This document shows positions 8,531-18,600 of a stretch of DNA of 64,000 nucleotides, in pieces. The stretch is taken from the NCBI RefSeq assembly GCF_900142415.1, contig NZ_FRAU01000005.1:161854-225853 (forward strand). Reading direction: 5' to 3'. The notes under the pieces were generated by a model. The model made no database searches. It saw nothing but the letters and a program-made list of their open reading frames with translations, and was not told where the DNA came from. Within the stretch, counting starts at the first letter, position 1. The number at the start of each line of letters is the position of its first letter. The position numbers and the translations under genes are program-made. This stretch comes from Rhodothermus profundi (lineage in GTDB: Bacteria > Bacteroidota > Rhodothermia > Rhodothermales > Rhodothermaceae).

Positions 8531-9978
8531 CGGTCTGTGCGAGCCGGTACAGGTGGAGGCTGGTCGGGAGGCAGCGGCGACTGATAGGGTTTGCCGCCGG
8601 TCAGGCGCAGAAATTCCTCACGGGCAGCCTGAAGCAGCTCAGGCCGCAGCAACATGTCCAGACCTGTGGTGGCAATTACCTTAGCAGCCACTTCGGCGCC
8701 TTTGTAACCGATGGAAGTGCCATGACAGGCCGTGGTGGCCCAGCTATGCCAGGGGACATCTTTCGCAGCCGTGGCCACGCTAAAACCTACCGTTGGCGTA
8801 ATCCAACTAACCTCCGCCACATCGGTCGATCCGCCTCGAGGTGGCTCTGGTCCCTCAGGCAGAGGCTTGATCGTTGTATCCAGACCTACCGGATCTACTT
8901 GCAGAAATTCCTGCAACGCCCGGGCAAACTGTTGCTCTTCCGCATCAAAACGCGGAGGCCCCACCAGCTCCAGGTTGGCCTGGACGGCTTCCTGCAGCGG
9001 CCGGTTCAGAAGCACTTCGTGCACGCCCGTGATGAACTGGATGTCATACTCGGTGCGCGTCATGAGCGCTGCCCCTTCGGCGATTTTCTTCAGCCACTCG
9101 TACATGAACTCGACGCGCTCCCGGTTGATATCGCGGACGTAGTACCAGACTTCAGCGCGCTCGGGCACAACGTTGGGGGCTTCACCGCCGTCTGTAATCA
9201 CATAGTGGATGCGCGCCGTTGGATGAACGTGCTCCCGCATCATATTGGCCGCGTGGTTCATCAACTCGACGGCATCCAGCGCACTGCGGCCGTTCCAGGG
9301 ATCGGCCGAAGCATGCGCCGCCTGACCATAAAAACGCACAATAAAGTTGTTCATGGCCCGTCCCGGCTGGTTGCGCACGGCCGTTTCCGTCCCGGGATGC
9401 CACTCAATGGCCGCATCCAGATCATCGAACACACCTTCGCGGGCCATGTACACCTTGCCCACGACGGTCTCCTCGGCAGGCGTTCCATAGAGCCGAACCG
9501 TTCCGGGGAGCTGATGGCGCTCCATGAGACGCTTTAACACAATGGCGCCCACCGTGGAAGCTGCGCCAAACAGGTTATGCCCGCAGCCATGTCCGCTGGT
9601 CACTGCGTCGGCTCGAGGCTGACGAGAGGGAACCGGTTCGTTGCCCACACCAGGCAGCGCATCGTACTCGGCCAGAATGCCGATAATAGGCCGCCCACTT
9701 CCCCATTCGGCGATAAACGCTGTCGGCATCCCGGCCACGCCCCGCTGCACCCGAAAGCCCTCAGCCTCCAATGCACTGGCCAGCAATTCGGCCGACCGGT
9801 GCTCCTGCAACGCCGTTTCCGCATAGCGCCAGAGCTCCTGCGCTAAATGCTGCAGCGTCTCCCGAAGCTGCTCTGTTTCGCGCAACGCCTCTTGCTTATA
9901 AGCGTCCAGCGTCTGGGCTTCCGCGACCGAAACACTTACAGCCAGCAGTAAGCCCCAGATAATCCCGTAGCGCCGCAT
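8527..9978 (-). CDS. M20 family amidohydrolase (AbgB-like), secreted
   Basis: 483 residues with an N-terminal signal peptide (RRYGIIWGLLLAVSVSVAEAQ). The M20 metal-site motifs are visible: GHGCGHNLFGAA and EETVVGKVYMAREGVFDDLDAAIEWHP, the latter characteristic of AbgB, p-aminobenzoyl-glutamate hydrolase subunit B. A dimerisation domain sits mid-protein (NNFIVRFYGQAAHASADPW). It probably hydrolyses an N-acyl or aminobenzoyl amino acid in the periplasm. An ATG 60 bp upstream would put a hydrophilic segment ahead of the signal peptide. It is convergent with the S9 peptidase, which suggests a shared role in peptide scavenging. Confidence 0.85.
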   Translation of the reverse strand: MRRYGIIWGLLLAVSVSVAEAQTLDAYKQEALRETEQLRETLQHLAQELWRYAETALQEHRSAELLASALEAEGFRVQRGVAGMPTAFIAEWGSGRPIIGILAEYDALPGVGNEPVPSRQPRADAVTSGHGCGHNLFGAASTVGAIVLKRLMERHQLPGTVRLYGTPAEETVVGKVYMAREGVFDDLDAAIEWHPGTETAVRNQPGRAMNNFIVRFYGQAAHASADPWNGRSALDAVELMNHAANMMREHVHPTARIHYVITDGGEAPNVVPERAEVWYYVRDINRERVEFMYEWLKKIAEGAALMTRTEYDIQFITGVHEVLLNRPLQEAVQANLELVGPPRFDAEEQQFARALQEFLQVDPVGLDTTIKPLPEGPEPPRGGSTDVAEVSWITPTVGFSVATAAKDVPWHSWATTACHGTSIGYKGAEVAAKVIATTGLDMLLRPELLQAAREEFLRLTGGKPYQSPLPPDQPPPVPARTDR

Positions 9979-10168
9979 GATGACTATCTGTTTGTTCTGT
10001 TTTTGCGGGAAATTGAGCATTTCCAGGCACTGGTGCAAGCCCTTCCAGCAACAAGTCCCTGCCAGCAGTGCAATTCTTCTCCAGAAGATACGGGCTATAA
10101 CCGTAGGGGAATAGCGCAGCTGAAGGGTATATCCAGTAGCATTCCCTTTAACTCAACCATGCGATGCC

Positions 10169-10537
10169 ATGCGTACCCGGAGCAAGGTAGGTTTTTCTCT
10201 GCTACTGACCGTCCTGTTGCTGATTGGCTTTGTCGCAAACGCAGCGCAGGCTCATCCCAAACGGATAGTGAAAGTGCTTCCGCGTGGTCACGTGATCGTT
10301 CACGTGGGCAAGCTTCGCTACCACTACCATGCCGGCGTCTTTTACCGGCCGGTTCGAGGAGGCTTTGTAGTGGTCCGCGCTCCGGTTGGAGCCATCGTAC
10401 CAATACTGCCCCCGCGCTATCGGGTCGTGCATGTGCACGGACGCGTGTACTACGAACACCGAGGCGTGATTTACCGACCCATTCGACGCCATGGTCACAC
10501 CGCTTATATGGTCGTCAGGCTCCACGTAGACTTGTAG
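10169..10537 (+). CDS. Secreted DUF6515-like protein
   Basis: A 122-residue protein with a signal peptide ending near residue 28 (FVANAAQAHP) and a short beta-rich body in which two similar units are seen: YHYHAGVFYRPVRGGFVVVR and VYYEHRGVIYRPIR, separated by PVGAIVPILPPRYRVVHV. This layout (GVFYRP, PVGA, LPPGY-like) matches what I recall of DUF6515 periplasmic proteins. The function is unknown. It is monocistronic and followed by a clear terminator. Confidence 0.65.
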   Translation: MRTRSKVGFSLLLTVLLLIGFVANAAQAHPKRIVKVLPRGHVIVHVGKLRYHYHAGVFYRPVRGGFVVVRAPVGAIVPILPPRYRVVHVHGRVYYEHRGVIYRPIRRHGHTAYMVVRLHVDL

Positions 10538-10563
10538 GGCCCAATGCCCGAGCTTACGCTACT

Positions 10564-10589
10564 CCGCTTCATGAAGCGGACCGTTTTTT
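10564..10589 (+). terminator. Intrinsic terminator after the DUF6515-like gene
   Basis: CCGCTT-CATG-AAGCGG hairpin followed by ACCG and six T residues, 27 bp after the stop codon. Confidence 0.8.
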
Positions 10590-10926
10590 CTCGGGGCAAG
10601 CAACTTGCATAATCAAAACGGGACGCATTCCGCGTAAGGGAGAATCTCCTGCAACTTCTATCGAATGGGGCAAGTAGCTTTCGCCCTCCAGCCCCTGGTC
10701 TTGCCACGACTGAGCTTCGGCCCACCAGTAGCCCGAAGGTTGTCGCGCGGGCAGAAAGTCAGAATCATACCAAATTCTTTCTGATCTGGAGGAGCAAGGT
10801 AATCTGCCCACCTCCGGTCAGTGGAAGTCTGTCCTGCACTCCTCAGAAAGATTCGAGACTGCCTTGAACCCGGTTGAATCTTTCAAAGCCTGGTGCCGGT
10901 TGTACTTTCAAAAAGCGAATACCGCC
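10590..10926. other. Intergenic stretch, nothing recognised
   Basis: No supported gene, RNA or repeat was found between the terminator and the DUF7009-like gene. The DUF7009-like frame stays open for 63 bp upstream of its chosen ATG without a plausible protein start. Confidence 0.4.
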
Positions 10927-11286
10927 ATGAAACTCCGTCTTACCGAACGCGACCTGCGCCTCCGCCTGGAAGCTGACGATCTGGAAATGTTGCGGCAAAC
11001 GGGCCGTGTGGAACTCGCAACCCCTTTCGATGCACAGACAGCTTTCACCTGCACGCTCCGTATCGATGCGCAGACGGCTGTCCCGGTGGCTCATCTGGAC
11101 GGCTCGCGTCTTACCGTGCTGCTTCCTACCGACGAAGCCCGGCAATGGCTCGACAGTGATCAGATCGGTATTGAAGCGCGCCAGTCGGCCGGTCCCAACC
11201 GCACGCTGAAGCTGCTCATTGAAAAGGATATTGGCTGCCGGCACAAACCACAGGCGCGGCCGTCCGATGCCACCGTTGAACACTGA
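10927..11286 (+). CDS. DUF7009-like protein
   Basis: A 119-residue protein beginning MKLRLTERDLRLRLEADDLE, with a beta-rich middle (FTCTLRIDAQTAVPVAHLDGSRLTVLLPTDEARQWL) and a His/Lys-rich tail. The plan resembles small Bacteroidota DUF7009 proteins; this is from memory of the family and moderately sure. Its 3' end overlaps the mobA start by 20 bp, so the two are probably translated together, which hints at a link to molybdenum cofactor use. Six or seven tail residues contain C and H (DIGCRHKPQ) that might bind metal. Confidence 0.55.
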   Translation: MKLRLTERDLRLRLEADDLEMLRQTGRVELATPFDAQTAFTCTLRIDAQTAVPVAHLDGSRLTVLLPTDEARQWLDSDQIGIEARQSAGPNRTLKLLIEKDIGCRHKPQARPSDATVEH

Positions 11287-11863
11287 CCTGACGGCACTTT
11301 TACTGGCCGGCGGCCGAAGTCGCCGCTTTGGGACCGACAAAGCGCGGGCCGAAGTAAACGGCAGGCCCATGCTCCAACGGGTCTATGACGTAGCCCGGCG
11401 TTTCACGCCGCACGTTCTGCTCAGCGTTCGGGCCGATGGCGACTTTTATTTTGATCTGGTACCGCCAGCCGTTCCGCGCTTGCTGGATCCGGTGCCCGAT
11501 GCCGGTCCGCTGGCCGGGCTGGTTGCAGGACTGCGCACCGCGCGTACGCCCTGGTTGCTGGCCCTGGCCTGCGACCTGCCTTTCCTGACGAAGGAAGCCC
11601 TTCAGCCACTGCTTGAGGCCCGCACTGCTGACGTCACGGCTGTGGTGCCCATTACGTCCGACGGTTACCGTCAACCGCTCTGCGCGCTGTACCATGTAGC
11701 GGCGGTGCGTCCGGTCGCCGAAGCGCAGCTTACGGCTGGTTGCTACGCGCTACAAACGTTGCTTGACCGGTTACGGCTCGCTATCCTGTCCCTGCCGGAT
11801 GCTTCCCTGCGCAATGTCAACGTACCCGACGACCTACGACTCGGAGGCATCGGTCCGGAATGA
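11267..11863 (+). CDS. mobA: Molybdenum cofactor guanylyltransferase
   Basis: A 198-residue nucleotidyltransferase. The nucleotide-binding signature LLLAGGRSRRFGTDKA spans residues 11-26, DPVPDAGPLAGL and the metal-site ACDLPFL follow, and length is normal. MobA adds GMP to molybdopterin-Mo to give the bis-MGD or MGD cofactor in the cytoplasm. The start MPPLNTD overlaps the upstream DUF7009-like gene; a more upstream ATG would extend the overlap and add a basic tail. Its 3' end overlaps the convergent Clp1-like gene by 30 bp. No molybdoenzyme is in the window. Confidence 0.88.
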   Translation: MPPLNTDLTALLLAGGRSRRFGTDKARAEVNGRPMLQRVYDVARRFTPHVLLSVRADGDFYFDLVPPAVPRLLDPVPDAGPLAGLVAGLRTARTPWLLALACDLPFLTKEALQPLLEARTADVTAVVPITSDGYRQPLCALYHVAAVRPVAEAQLTAGCYALQTLLDRLRLAILSLPDASLRNVNVPDDLRLGGIGPE

Positions 11864-12763
11864 GGCTTTTCGGAGAGGAAGGTATTGTCGTTGCATTCCT
11901 GATCTGACCTCCGCCGGATCCAGCCGGAAGCGTCCGAACTGGATCGTGGCAATTTCACGCGCCTGAAAGGGAGGGGCCCAGAGATACAGCCACTGCAGGT
12001 CGGCGTCATACCGGGTTACGATCCCCAGCACCCGGGCGAATCCATATCGATCACAGAGAGCCACCAGGCGATGCCGGACCGCTTCCGGATTGTCCAGCGC
12101 CGGTACCATGCCGTGCAGTCCACGCGCGCGCACCGACAGCCGCCGCAATCGCGCCTCGGCAAAGTAGCGTTGAAATCGGTCGCGGCGGTACGAGCTTCGC
12201 ATCCACCGGTCGCGCTCCTGTACGGCTTCCGCCACTGCCAGCCGAATAATCCGAGGGCGCCGGCTTCTTCGGAAGCACTGGAGCACTGGCTCCAGCTCAG
12301 CATCGCGTTGGAGGGCGACCACATAGTCCGGGCGCAGCACATCCAGCATCTGAAAAAACAGTTCACGTCCAGCTTCGTTGGCCATATGGCCAGGCAGGTC
12401 GATTACCAGCCGCTGCGCCCGATGGCGACGCGCTGCTTCGACCAGGCGCACCAGCCCGCTGAGCATCTGCAGCAGATGTCCCTCCGGCGAAATATGCCCC
12501 ACAAATCGGAGCTTGAGCCAGCGCTCGGGATGAAGCGGAAGCGCGCTCAGCGCCAGCGTAGTCGGTGGACCTATCAGCGATTGCCCTGGATCGGCATCCA
12601 GAAAAAGCGTACGGGTTTGCGCCTGCAATTGCTCGGCCAGCCAGCATGCCAGCGTGGTCTTGCCGGCATTAATCGGGCCTGCCACCATCAGCAGGCGCCA
12701 TGGCCTTCCGTTCAATAACCGCGCGCGCAACGCTTCCCATTCAGCCGGAACGGTAATGTCCAT
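11834..12763 (-). CDS. Clp1/Grc3-like polynucleotide kinase (P-loop)
   Basis: A 309-residue protein with Walker A GPINAGKTT at residues 29-37, a Walker B-like DADPGQ followed by SLIGPPTT, and LVIDLPGHMANEAGRELFFQM. The DxDxGQ...G(P)PttL sequence after the P-loop is the signature of the Clp1/Grc3 polynucleotide kinase family, which phosphorylates 5'-OH ends of RNA in eukaryotes and archaea. A lid-like basic segment (RSSYRRDRFQRYFAEARLRRL) lies near residue 200. It starts 3 bp after the stop of the ABC ATPase, so the pair is one transcription unit. A GTPase or other P-loop role is possible. Confidence 0.72.
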   Translation of the reverse strand: MDITVPAEWEALRARLLNGRPWRLLMVAGPINAGKTTLACWLAEQLQAQTRTLFLDADPGQSLIGPPTTLALSALPLHPERWLKLRFVGHISPEGHLLQMLSGLVRLVEAARRHRAQRLVIDLPGHMANEAGRELFFQMLDVLRPDYVVALQRDAELEPVLQCFRRSRRPRIIRLAVAEAVQERDRWMRSSYRRDRFQRYFAEARLRRLSVRARGLHGMVPALDNPEAVRHRLVALCDRYGFARVLGIVTRYDADLQWLYLWAPPFQAREIATIQFGRFRLDPAEVRSGMQRQYLPLRKASFRTDASES

Positions 12764-12766
12764 GGC

Positions 12767-14515
12767 TCAGGCAGGTGGTTCGACGCGCACCCGAAGCGTC
12801 CGCAGACGGTTCAGCGCAGCCGCCAGCTCTTGCGCGCGAAATCCGGCCAGGTCCAGCAACCCCCGGGGATCCAGCACGTCCAGACCTTGCCGCTCGATAT
12901 CTGCCAGCACAGCCGCCACGATTTCCGGAATCGTGCGGCGGCCATCCATGTAACGCCGACGGGCATAGGCCAGCGCCTGTCCAATAGCTCGCGTCTGTGC
13001 CACGTGCACCAGTTGTTCAACGGCCCGCAGGTCTACAATGGTGGTCCCGAGCTGAAGCGTTTCGCGCCCGCGTGCCCGAACGTAGGACAAACGTTTTCCT
13101 TTCTGGGGCGACACGCTGGATGGATCAGGCACGCGTCGCACAGACGGTTCCCGGAAGGGATTATCCGGAACGGGCGTGCGCTCGCTTGGAAACGCCCGGG
13201 CAATTTCTCGAGCCGCTGTGGTCACGTCTTCCACGCGGTATTCGTGCAGTTTGATGACGGTGTCGGCCACGTCGAAAAAGTCGCCGCTGGAGCCGACCAC
13301 CAGAATCGTACTGACGCCCCGCGTTTCGTAAAGCTGGCGCACGCGGTCAATGAACGGTGTGATGGGCTCTTGAGCGCCGGGCACCAGGCGCTGCATCCGT
13401 CGGTCGCGTACCATGAAGTTGGTGGCCGCCGTATCTTCGTCGATAAGTAGCAGCGAAGTGCCGATTTCCAGCGCCTCCTGGATAGCGGCCGCCTGGCTGG
13501 TTGAACCGCTGGCATTGGCCGTGGAGAACGCGCGCGTATCAATGCCAGAGGGCAGATTGCGAATGAAAGGGGACAGATCCACGCCAGCCACACTCCGCCC
13601 ATCCTCCGCCCGCACTTTGACCGCATCGGGCACGGTCACGACGAACTCCCGGCCGTCGCCCGGCGCATGGTTATAGACGCCGCGTTCCAGCGCCCGCAGG
13701 AGCGTGCTTTTTCCGTGATAGCCGCCGCCCACGATAAGGGTAACGCCGGCCGGAATGCCCATGCCGGTCAGGCGACGACCGCTGGGCAGCACGACCTCTC
13801 GCTGCAGGGAAGGTGGCGCCTGAAACAGCACGGCACCGGTTTCCAGAGGCCGCTCGTCCACGCCGGAGCGACGAGGCAGGCAGGCGCCGTTGGCCACGAA
13901 CGCCACCAGTCCCCAGGACGGCAGTTGCGCCCGCAGCCAGGTAGCGTCTTCGTTCACTTCGGCGAACGTGCGCACGGCGTCCGGATCGTAGGCCGAAAAG
14001 CGCAGGCTTTCGCGCACGACCCGTGGTACGTCTTCCAGCAGCAGAGCCTGGGCCTCGTCGGCAGCAATCCGGCGACCGTAGGCCGGGAGCCCGACGGAAA
14101 AGCGGGCTTCGACGCCTTCGGCCGTTAGCCGCACCGCGGTGCGGGGGAGCACTTCCTGGCCGGGGCAGTCCATTTCGATCCGTCCGCTGTGCCCGCTCCC
14201 TCGCGGACGACTGAAACGTCGAGCTTTCTCAGCAAAGGTGCGGGCCAGCAGATGAGCCACGCCGATCGCCCGCGCCTCCGACTGATAACTCCACACGGGA
14301 AATTGAGCAACCTGCTGGGGGACCCAGACGTGCACGCGGCTGGGCGTGGCAAAGGGATCGCCCTGCACGTGCACCAGATGCAGCACGAAATCTCCTAGAT
14401 CATAGGCTCCCTGCAGCGTCTTGTATGCCTTGTATCCCCGCCCGTCGATGCGCCGGAGCTGCCGTCGCAGGGCTTCGGCCGTCTGCACCGACACCGCATC
14501 CGTTCGCATTCTCAT
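12767..14515 (-). CDS. ABC-class ATPase, MRB1590-like (PF09818-type)
   Basis: A 582-residue soluble protein with an N-terminal domain (residues 1-210), then an ABC ATPase core: Walker A GGGYHGKST at 263-271 and Walker B SLLLIDEDTAATNF. The signature region reads FSTANASGSTSQAAAI. A C-terminal helical domain follows. This architecture fits the predicted ABC-class ATPases related to trypanosome MRB1590, an RNA-binding protein of mitochondrial RNA editing; some databases misname them isomerases. There are no membrane segments, so it is not a transporter. It is coupled to the Clp1-like kinase downstream. Confidence 0.82.
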   Translation of the reverse strand: MRMRTDAVSVQTAEALRRQLRRIDGRGYKAYKTLQGAYDLGDFVLHLVHVQGDPFATPSRVHVWVPQQVAQFPVWSYQSEARAIGVAHLLARTFAEKARRFSRPRGSGHSGRIEMDCPGQEVLPRTAVRLTAEGVEARFSVGLPAYGRRIAADEAQALLLEDVPRVVRESLRFSAYDPDAVRTFAEVNEDATWLRAQLPSWGLVAFVANGACLPRRSGVDERPLETGAVLFQAPPSLQREVVLPSGRRLTGMGIPAGVTLIVGGGYHGKSTLLRALERGVYNHAPGDGREFVVTVPDAVKVRAEDGRSVAGVDLSPFIRNLPSGIDTRAFSTANASGSTSQAAAIQEALEIGTSLLLIDEDTAATNFMVRDRRMQRLVPGAQEPITPFIDRVRQLYETRGVSTILVVGSSGDFFDVADTVIKLHEYRVEDVTTAAREIARAFPSERTPVPDNPFREPSVRRVPDPSSVSPQKGKRLSYVRARGRETLQLGTTIVDLRAVEQLVHVAQTRAIGQALAYARRRYMDGRRTIPEIVAAVLADIERQGLDVLDPRGLLDLAGFRAQELAAALNRLRTLRVRVEPPA

Positions 14516-14552
14516 TGCTTTGCGGCAAACGCGTTGATCCGGAAACGCTCAT

Positions 14553-14594
14553 AAAAAACCGGCCTCACCGTAACGTTCCTGTCGGTGAGGCCGG
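14553..14594 (-). terminator. Strong intrinsic terminator of the receptor/secreted protein/PorV operon
   Basis: A 12-bp perfect stem, CCGGCCTCACCG paired with CGGTGAGGCCGG, with a 12-base loop and six T residues on the minus strand. It lies 28 bp after the PorV-like stop and before the ABC ATPase start. Confidence 0.9.
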
Positions 14595-14621
14595 CCCTAA
14601 CTGAGCGTGGCAAACCGTCCC

Positions 14622-15656
14622 TTAGAACTGTCCGCGCAACGTGAACACGTGGTTGTTCTCGAAGAATTGTGCAGGGATAAAGCCGTAGTCGAACGCCATA
14701 TTCACACCCAGCACAGGACGCAGATTTAGCGTAGCGCCGAAGGCCGGTCGATTATCGAAAGGCCCCTCCAGATTGCCTTGCTTTTGCGTATTCTGGACGT
14801 AGGCGCCCCGTACGATGAGGTAGTCCTGGAAGTTATAGGAAAGCTGGCCCTGCACCTGGCTGGGGCCGTAGGTATTTTCCATATAGGTCAGGCTGACCGA
14901 AAGGCCCTGCCAGACGCGATAACTGACCGCCACATCGACTACGGTCGGCACGTCGGCGTCGGCGGCTACGACTTTGTACTTTGTAACGGACCGTTCTCCT
15001 TCTGTGGTGCGGGCATCTACCAGCAGGGGTGGCCCGTCATACCGCATGGAGGTCCCGATGTTGCGAATGGCCACTCCTATCGAAAGCCCGCCCACTCCCA
15101 GGAAGTTATCGTACTGCACGCCGGCATCGAACGTTACGCCACTGGCGGCGACGTTGGCGAAGCTTTCGTAGTTCAGGTTAACGGTGGCTCCGACTCGAAT
15201 GCGGTCGGTCATAGCCCGGCCGTAAGAGAGGCCCAGCGTAAAGAACGTGGGCGAGAAAGTCTCGCCGGTGCCGTCCATGTTGAATTCATCCGTCTTCGGA
15301 ATATCGCCTATGTCGAAGCTGCGCAGGTGGAGGGCAAGCGCCCCGAGCGTCCCAAAACGCAGTCCGACCGCTGCAAAGTTGATCCCAATGTCCGCGATAT
15401 AATTACGCCGCGAAATCATCACCATCACGTTCCCTTCGCCGTAGTCGAGGCCGGCCGGGTTCCAGAGCACGCTTTCGATGCCCGTGACGGCCGCAGCCGC
15501 GCCTCCGCCTCCCAGGAATTGCCCTCCCAGCGGAATGAGCAGTTGGGAAGCAGCGTTCGTTCCGTTACGGGCCTCCTGAGCTTGCAGCGCCCCGGCTGAG
15601 CTCAGCAGCAGGACCAGCAGTACCAAGAGACCTGTGCGAAGCGATTTGGCTTTCAT
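14622..15656 (-). CDS. PorV/PorQ family outer-membrane protein
   Basis: A 344-residue beta-barrel protein. The signal peptide ends near residue 27 (AGALQAQ). A mature N-terminus GGQFLGGGGAAAAVTGIESVLWNPAGLDY matches the PorV/PorQ family (NPA motif). Alternating strands fill the rest, ending in the aromatic-terminated strand VFTLRGQF. PorV proteins are T9SS components that shuttle cargo to surface attachment. It is last in an operon with a T9SS-like cargo protein and a TonB-dependent receptor, so it probably serves that cargo. A GGAGGG site precedes the ATG. Confidence 0.87.
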   Translation of the reverse strand: MKAKSLRTGLLVLLVLLLSSAGALQAQEARNGTNAASQLLIPLGGQFLGGGGAAAAVTGIESVLWNPAGLDYGEGNVMVMISRRNYIADIGINFAAVGLRFGTLGALALHLRSFDIGDIPKTDEFNMDGTGETFSPTFFTLGLSYGRAMTDRIRVGATVNLNYESFANVAASGVTFDAGVQYDNFLGVGGLSIGVAIRNIGTSMRYDGPPLLVDARTTEGERSVTKYKVVAADADVPTVVDVAVSYRVWQGLSVSLTYMENTYGPSQVQGQLSYNFQDYLIVRGAYVQNTQKQGNLEGPFDNRPAFGATLNLRPVLGVNMAFDYGFIPAQFFENNHVFTLRGQF

Positions 15657-15691
15657 AATCTATGCCCTCCGTTTGGCTTCAACATGATGGC

Positions 15692-18600
15692 TCAATACCG
15701 TTGCAGAATCTGCTCTTCCTGCACAATGGCCAGCTTCAGCACCTTCTCGCCATAGGGGGTTTCTATGTGCACGATGTAGATGCCGCTGGCTACAGGGATA
15801 CCCGATTCATTCGTCAGATCCCACCGCTCAAACTGAGAGGGGCCTTCATGCTCAATCACCTTGACCGGTACCCCCGCCAGCGTAAAGATTCGGATCGTCG
15901 CTTTCTCGGGCAGGTGCGTAAAGGTGACGAACTTCTGGAATCGGTTGGCTTCCAGTCGGCTGAACCCGAAGTAAGGGTTCGGGAACACGTTAATGTCCTC
16001 TACCGCCTGCCGCTTCAGCTCAGGGTCATCCTGGACAATGCCTTCAATGGTGAATTCGTACCGATCATTTGGCGTCAGGGCAATGGCCGGGTAGAAGTAC
16101 AGGCGGAAAGGAGCTTCTAGATATTGAAGGTCTTCGACTAGCTGGGGCCAGAAAGCATACATCACATCCGCTCTCGGCGCCCAGTTGTCGTTGTTATAGT
16201 CAGCTCCTTCGTTGTAGTCGGACTTATGGATAAAGACATATTCCCGTCCTCCTGATTCCTGGCATTCTTCCCGACCGGTAAGCACCCCCAGATCCCATCG
16301 CATGTTGCTGCAGGACAGGTTCAGCTCCACAAAGCTCACGTTCACCTGACGCCGTGAGCCATCTGGCTGGATCTCATAGGCGGCAAACGGCAGGTAGCCG
16401 GTTCCCGCATAGGCATACCCCTGCCCCCGAATATAGACAGCGCCCTTACTGGCCCAGCCGTCAGCCGGTCCGCTTGTGGTGTCGCCCTGGAATTCCAGCA
16501 CGACAGGCGCCAGTTGATCGTCGGGTAGCGTGCTTCCGAAGAAGTGCGATCCGATGGCGGCCCCACCCGACAGGGCTTCGCCGCCCCAGTTAACACCGGT
16601 TATCCAGCAGGTGCTGTCACAGCGCCAGTCGGCAATCTGGGGCACCACGAAGGGGACGTACACCTGCAGCCCTTCAATTACGGGCACAATTTCCTGCGGC
16701 GGAACCGGGCCATCGGGATCAATCTGCGGCATCCAGTCGCTGATGGGCTGTCCGTCCCGAAGGAGGCGCCAGCGCAGTGGCCAGGGATCCCCGAGCTTGA
16801 ACTGGTTCGCCGCGCTGTAGTGCTCATGCTCGAAGAGGCCCTCGACCGCGGTCAACGTATCTTCGGGGGCCAGCGTGGTTTTCGTGGTGCCGGTTGCCGG
16901 GTCATAGTAGGCAAATTCCAGCGTATAGGTGCCGTTTTGCACCCGGGCCGGGTTGACCACCTTGATCTGCACGGCACTGGTGGAAGTCCCCGTATGCTGT
17001 AGCGTCACATCACTTTCAGGCGCCGGTAGCTCTGTTGAACCCGGCCTGGGTGGTTGAGGCGTGGCGGCTACGACCACAGGCGTACTTTCCAGCACGCGGA
17101 AGGGGGCCTCTATATCTTCGGTCAGCACAGCATAAGAGGTAATAGCGAAGTAATAGGTTACCCCGTTAGCGAGCGGACGCTGCCGTATGGCATCCCGCGT
17201 GATGGTAAGGTAGCGTTTGAGCCCTTCATCCGATCCGAACTGGACCGGCTTTTCCAGCACGAAGCCGGTTGCCGGGTCAAACGCGTTGTCAAAGACAATG
17301 GTAATCAGGTTTTTCTTGTCAAAGGTGGCCAGTCGCACCCCATCTGCTATTGAGGCGGTGGGAGAGGGAAGCTGATAGACGTTATAGCCTTCAAATTCAA
17401 ACCCGGAGTCTCGATAGCTTTCGACCTGGGCGACCTGATCCCCATCGAAGCCCCAGTCCAGTACGATTTGCTTGTCCAGCTCTACCACCTGCACAGGAGG
17501 AACGTCTGGAGGCGAGGGCAGGACAAAGTTGTTGTCGTAGGCAAACTGGGCGAACAGGTCGTAGTACTTCAGGAGACTGATGCTGGAGAGATTGTTCGTT
17601 CCCAGGGCAGCGATCTGCCCCACTACGACATCAACCGTATCGCCTTTGTGCATGGTGAAGGGTCCACTGGAGAGGACGATTCGGCGGTCACCGGGAGGCA
17701 ACTCCTGACCGTCGATCCAGCCGCGTCCGGTTACCGGATCGCCGGTCAGGGCAAACTTGGTAGGTTGCCCTGTATTCGGATCAATGAAGGGGTCTCCAGC
17801 GGGATATTCTGGCCGCGGGCGATACCCGCGCATCAGGTTGTACCACTGGAGCGTCCCGCTGTACTCGCCCAGATCCGGGTCGTTGATATCGGAGCCGGCG
17901 GCAAAGTACACAAACGCCGTCATCCCCAGCGTATCGCCCTCCGCATTGACCGGTCCTTGCAGGAAGTCCCAGCCTACCGCCGGTGGGGGCAGGTTAAACG
18001 CTTCGTAGGAGTCATCACGCGGGTTGGCGTTATAAGCATATCCCAGCGATAGCGTCGTGTCGCTGCCGGCAAAGTCGTCCGAATACGTGCCTACGTCTGG
18101 GTCAACCCACCAGACCACAAACATCGAATCGATACGAGCATCCGGAGGCGTGTCGGGCGTGCCCGTGTAGATCAGACGCGCCCGCATAAAGGCGATGTTG
18201 CCCAGCGGGTTGGTGGCTGGAAAGTCGTACCCCCAGATGGTGAGCTGATACTCGATGCCAATGGCTGGCGACCCATAGCTCCGCTCCGAGGTCCCCTGCC
18301 GCAGGTCGTTGGTTACGATCCAGAGCGTCTGATCGGCTCCGGGATAGCCTGGAATATCCCCATCCTCAGGGGAACACTCAAATTCACCATCTTCGTCGGG
18401 ATCCGTCGCAGGCTGGTAGCCTGGGATGCCGTTGCACTCCTGGTAGGGCGCGCCCCACTCGGCCGGCCAGTTGTTCCAGTCATATTCGTATTGATCTAGG
18501 ATGGCCTGGCGTTCCTCCTCTGTAACCTCGCTCGGATCTTTACCGAAGAAGTAAGCAGCGGCCGCGGTCACGTCGAACGAGCTAGACTTCCAGCGGCGAT

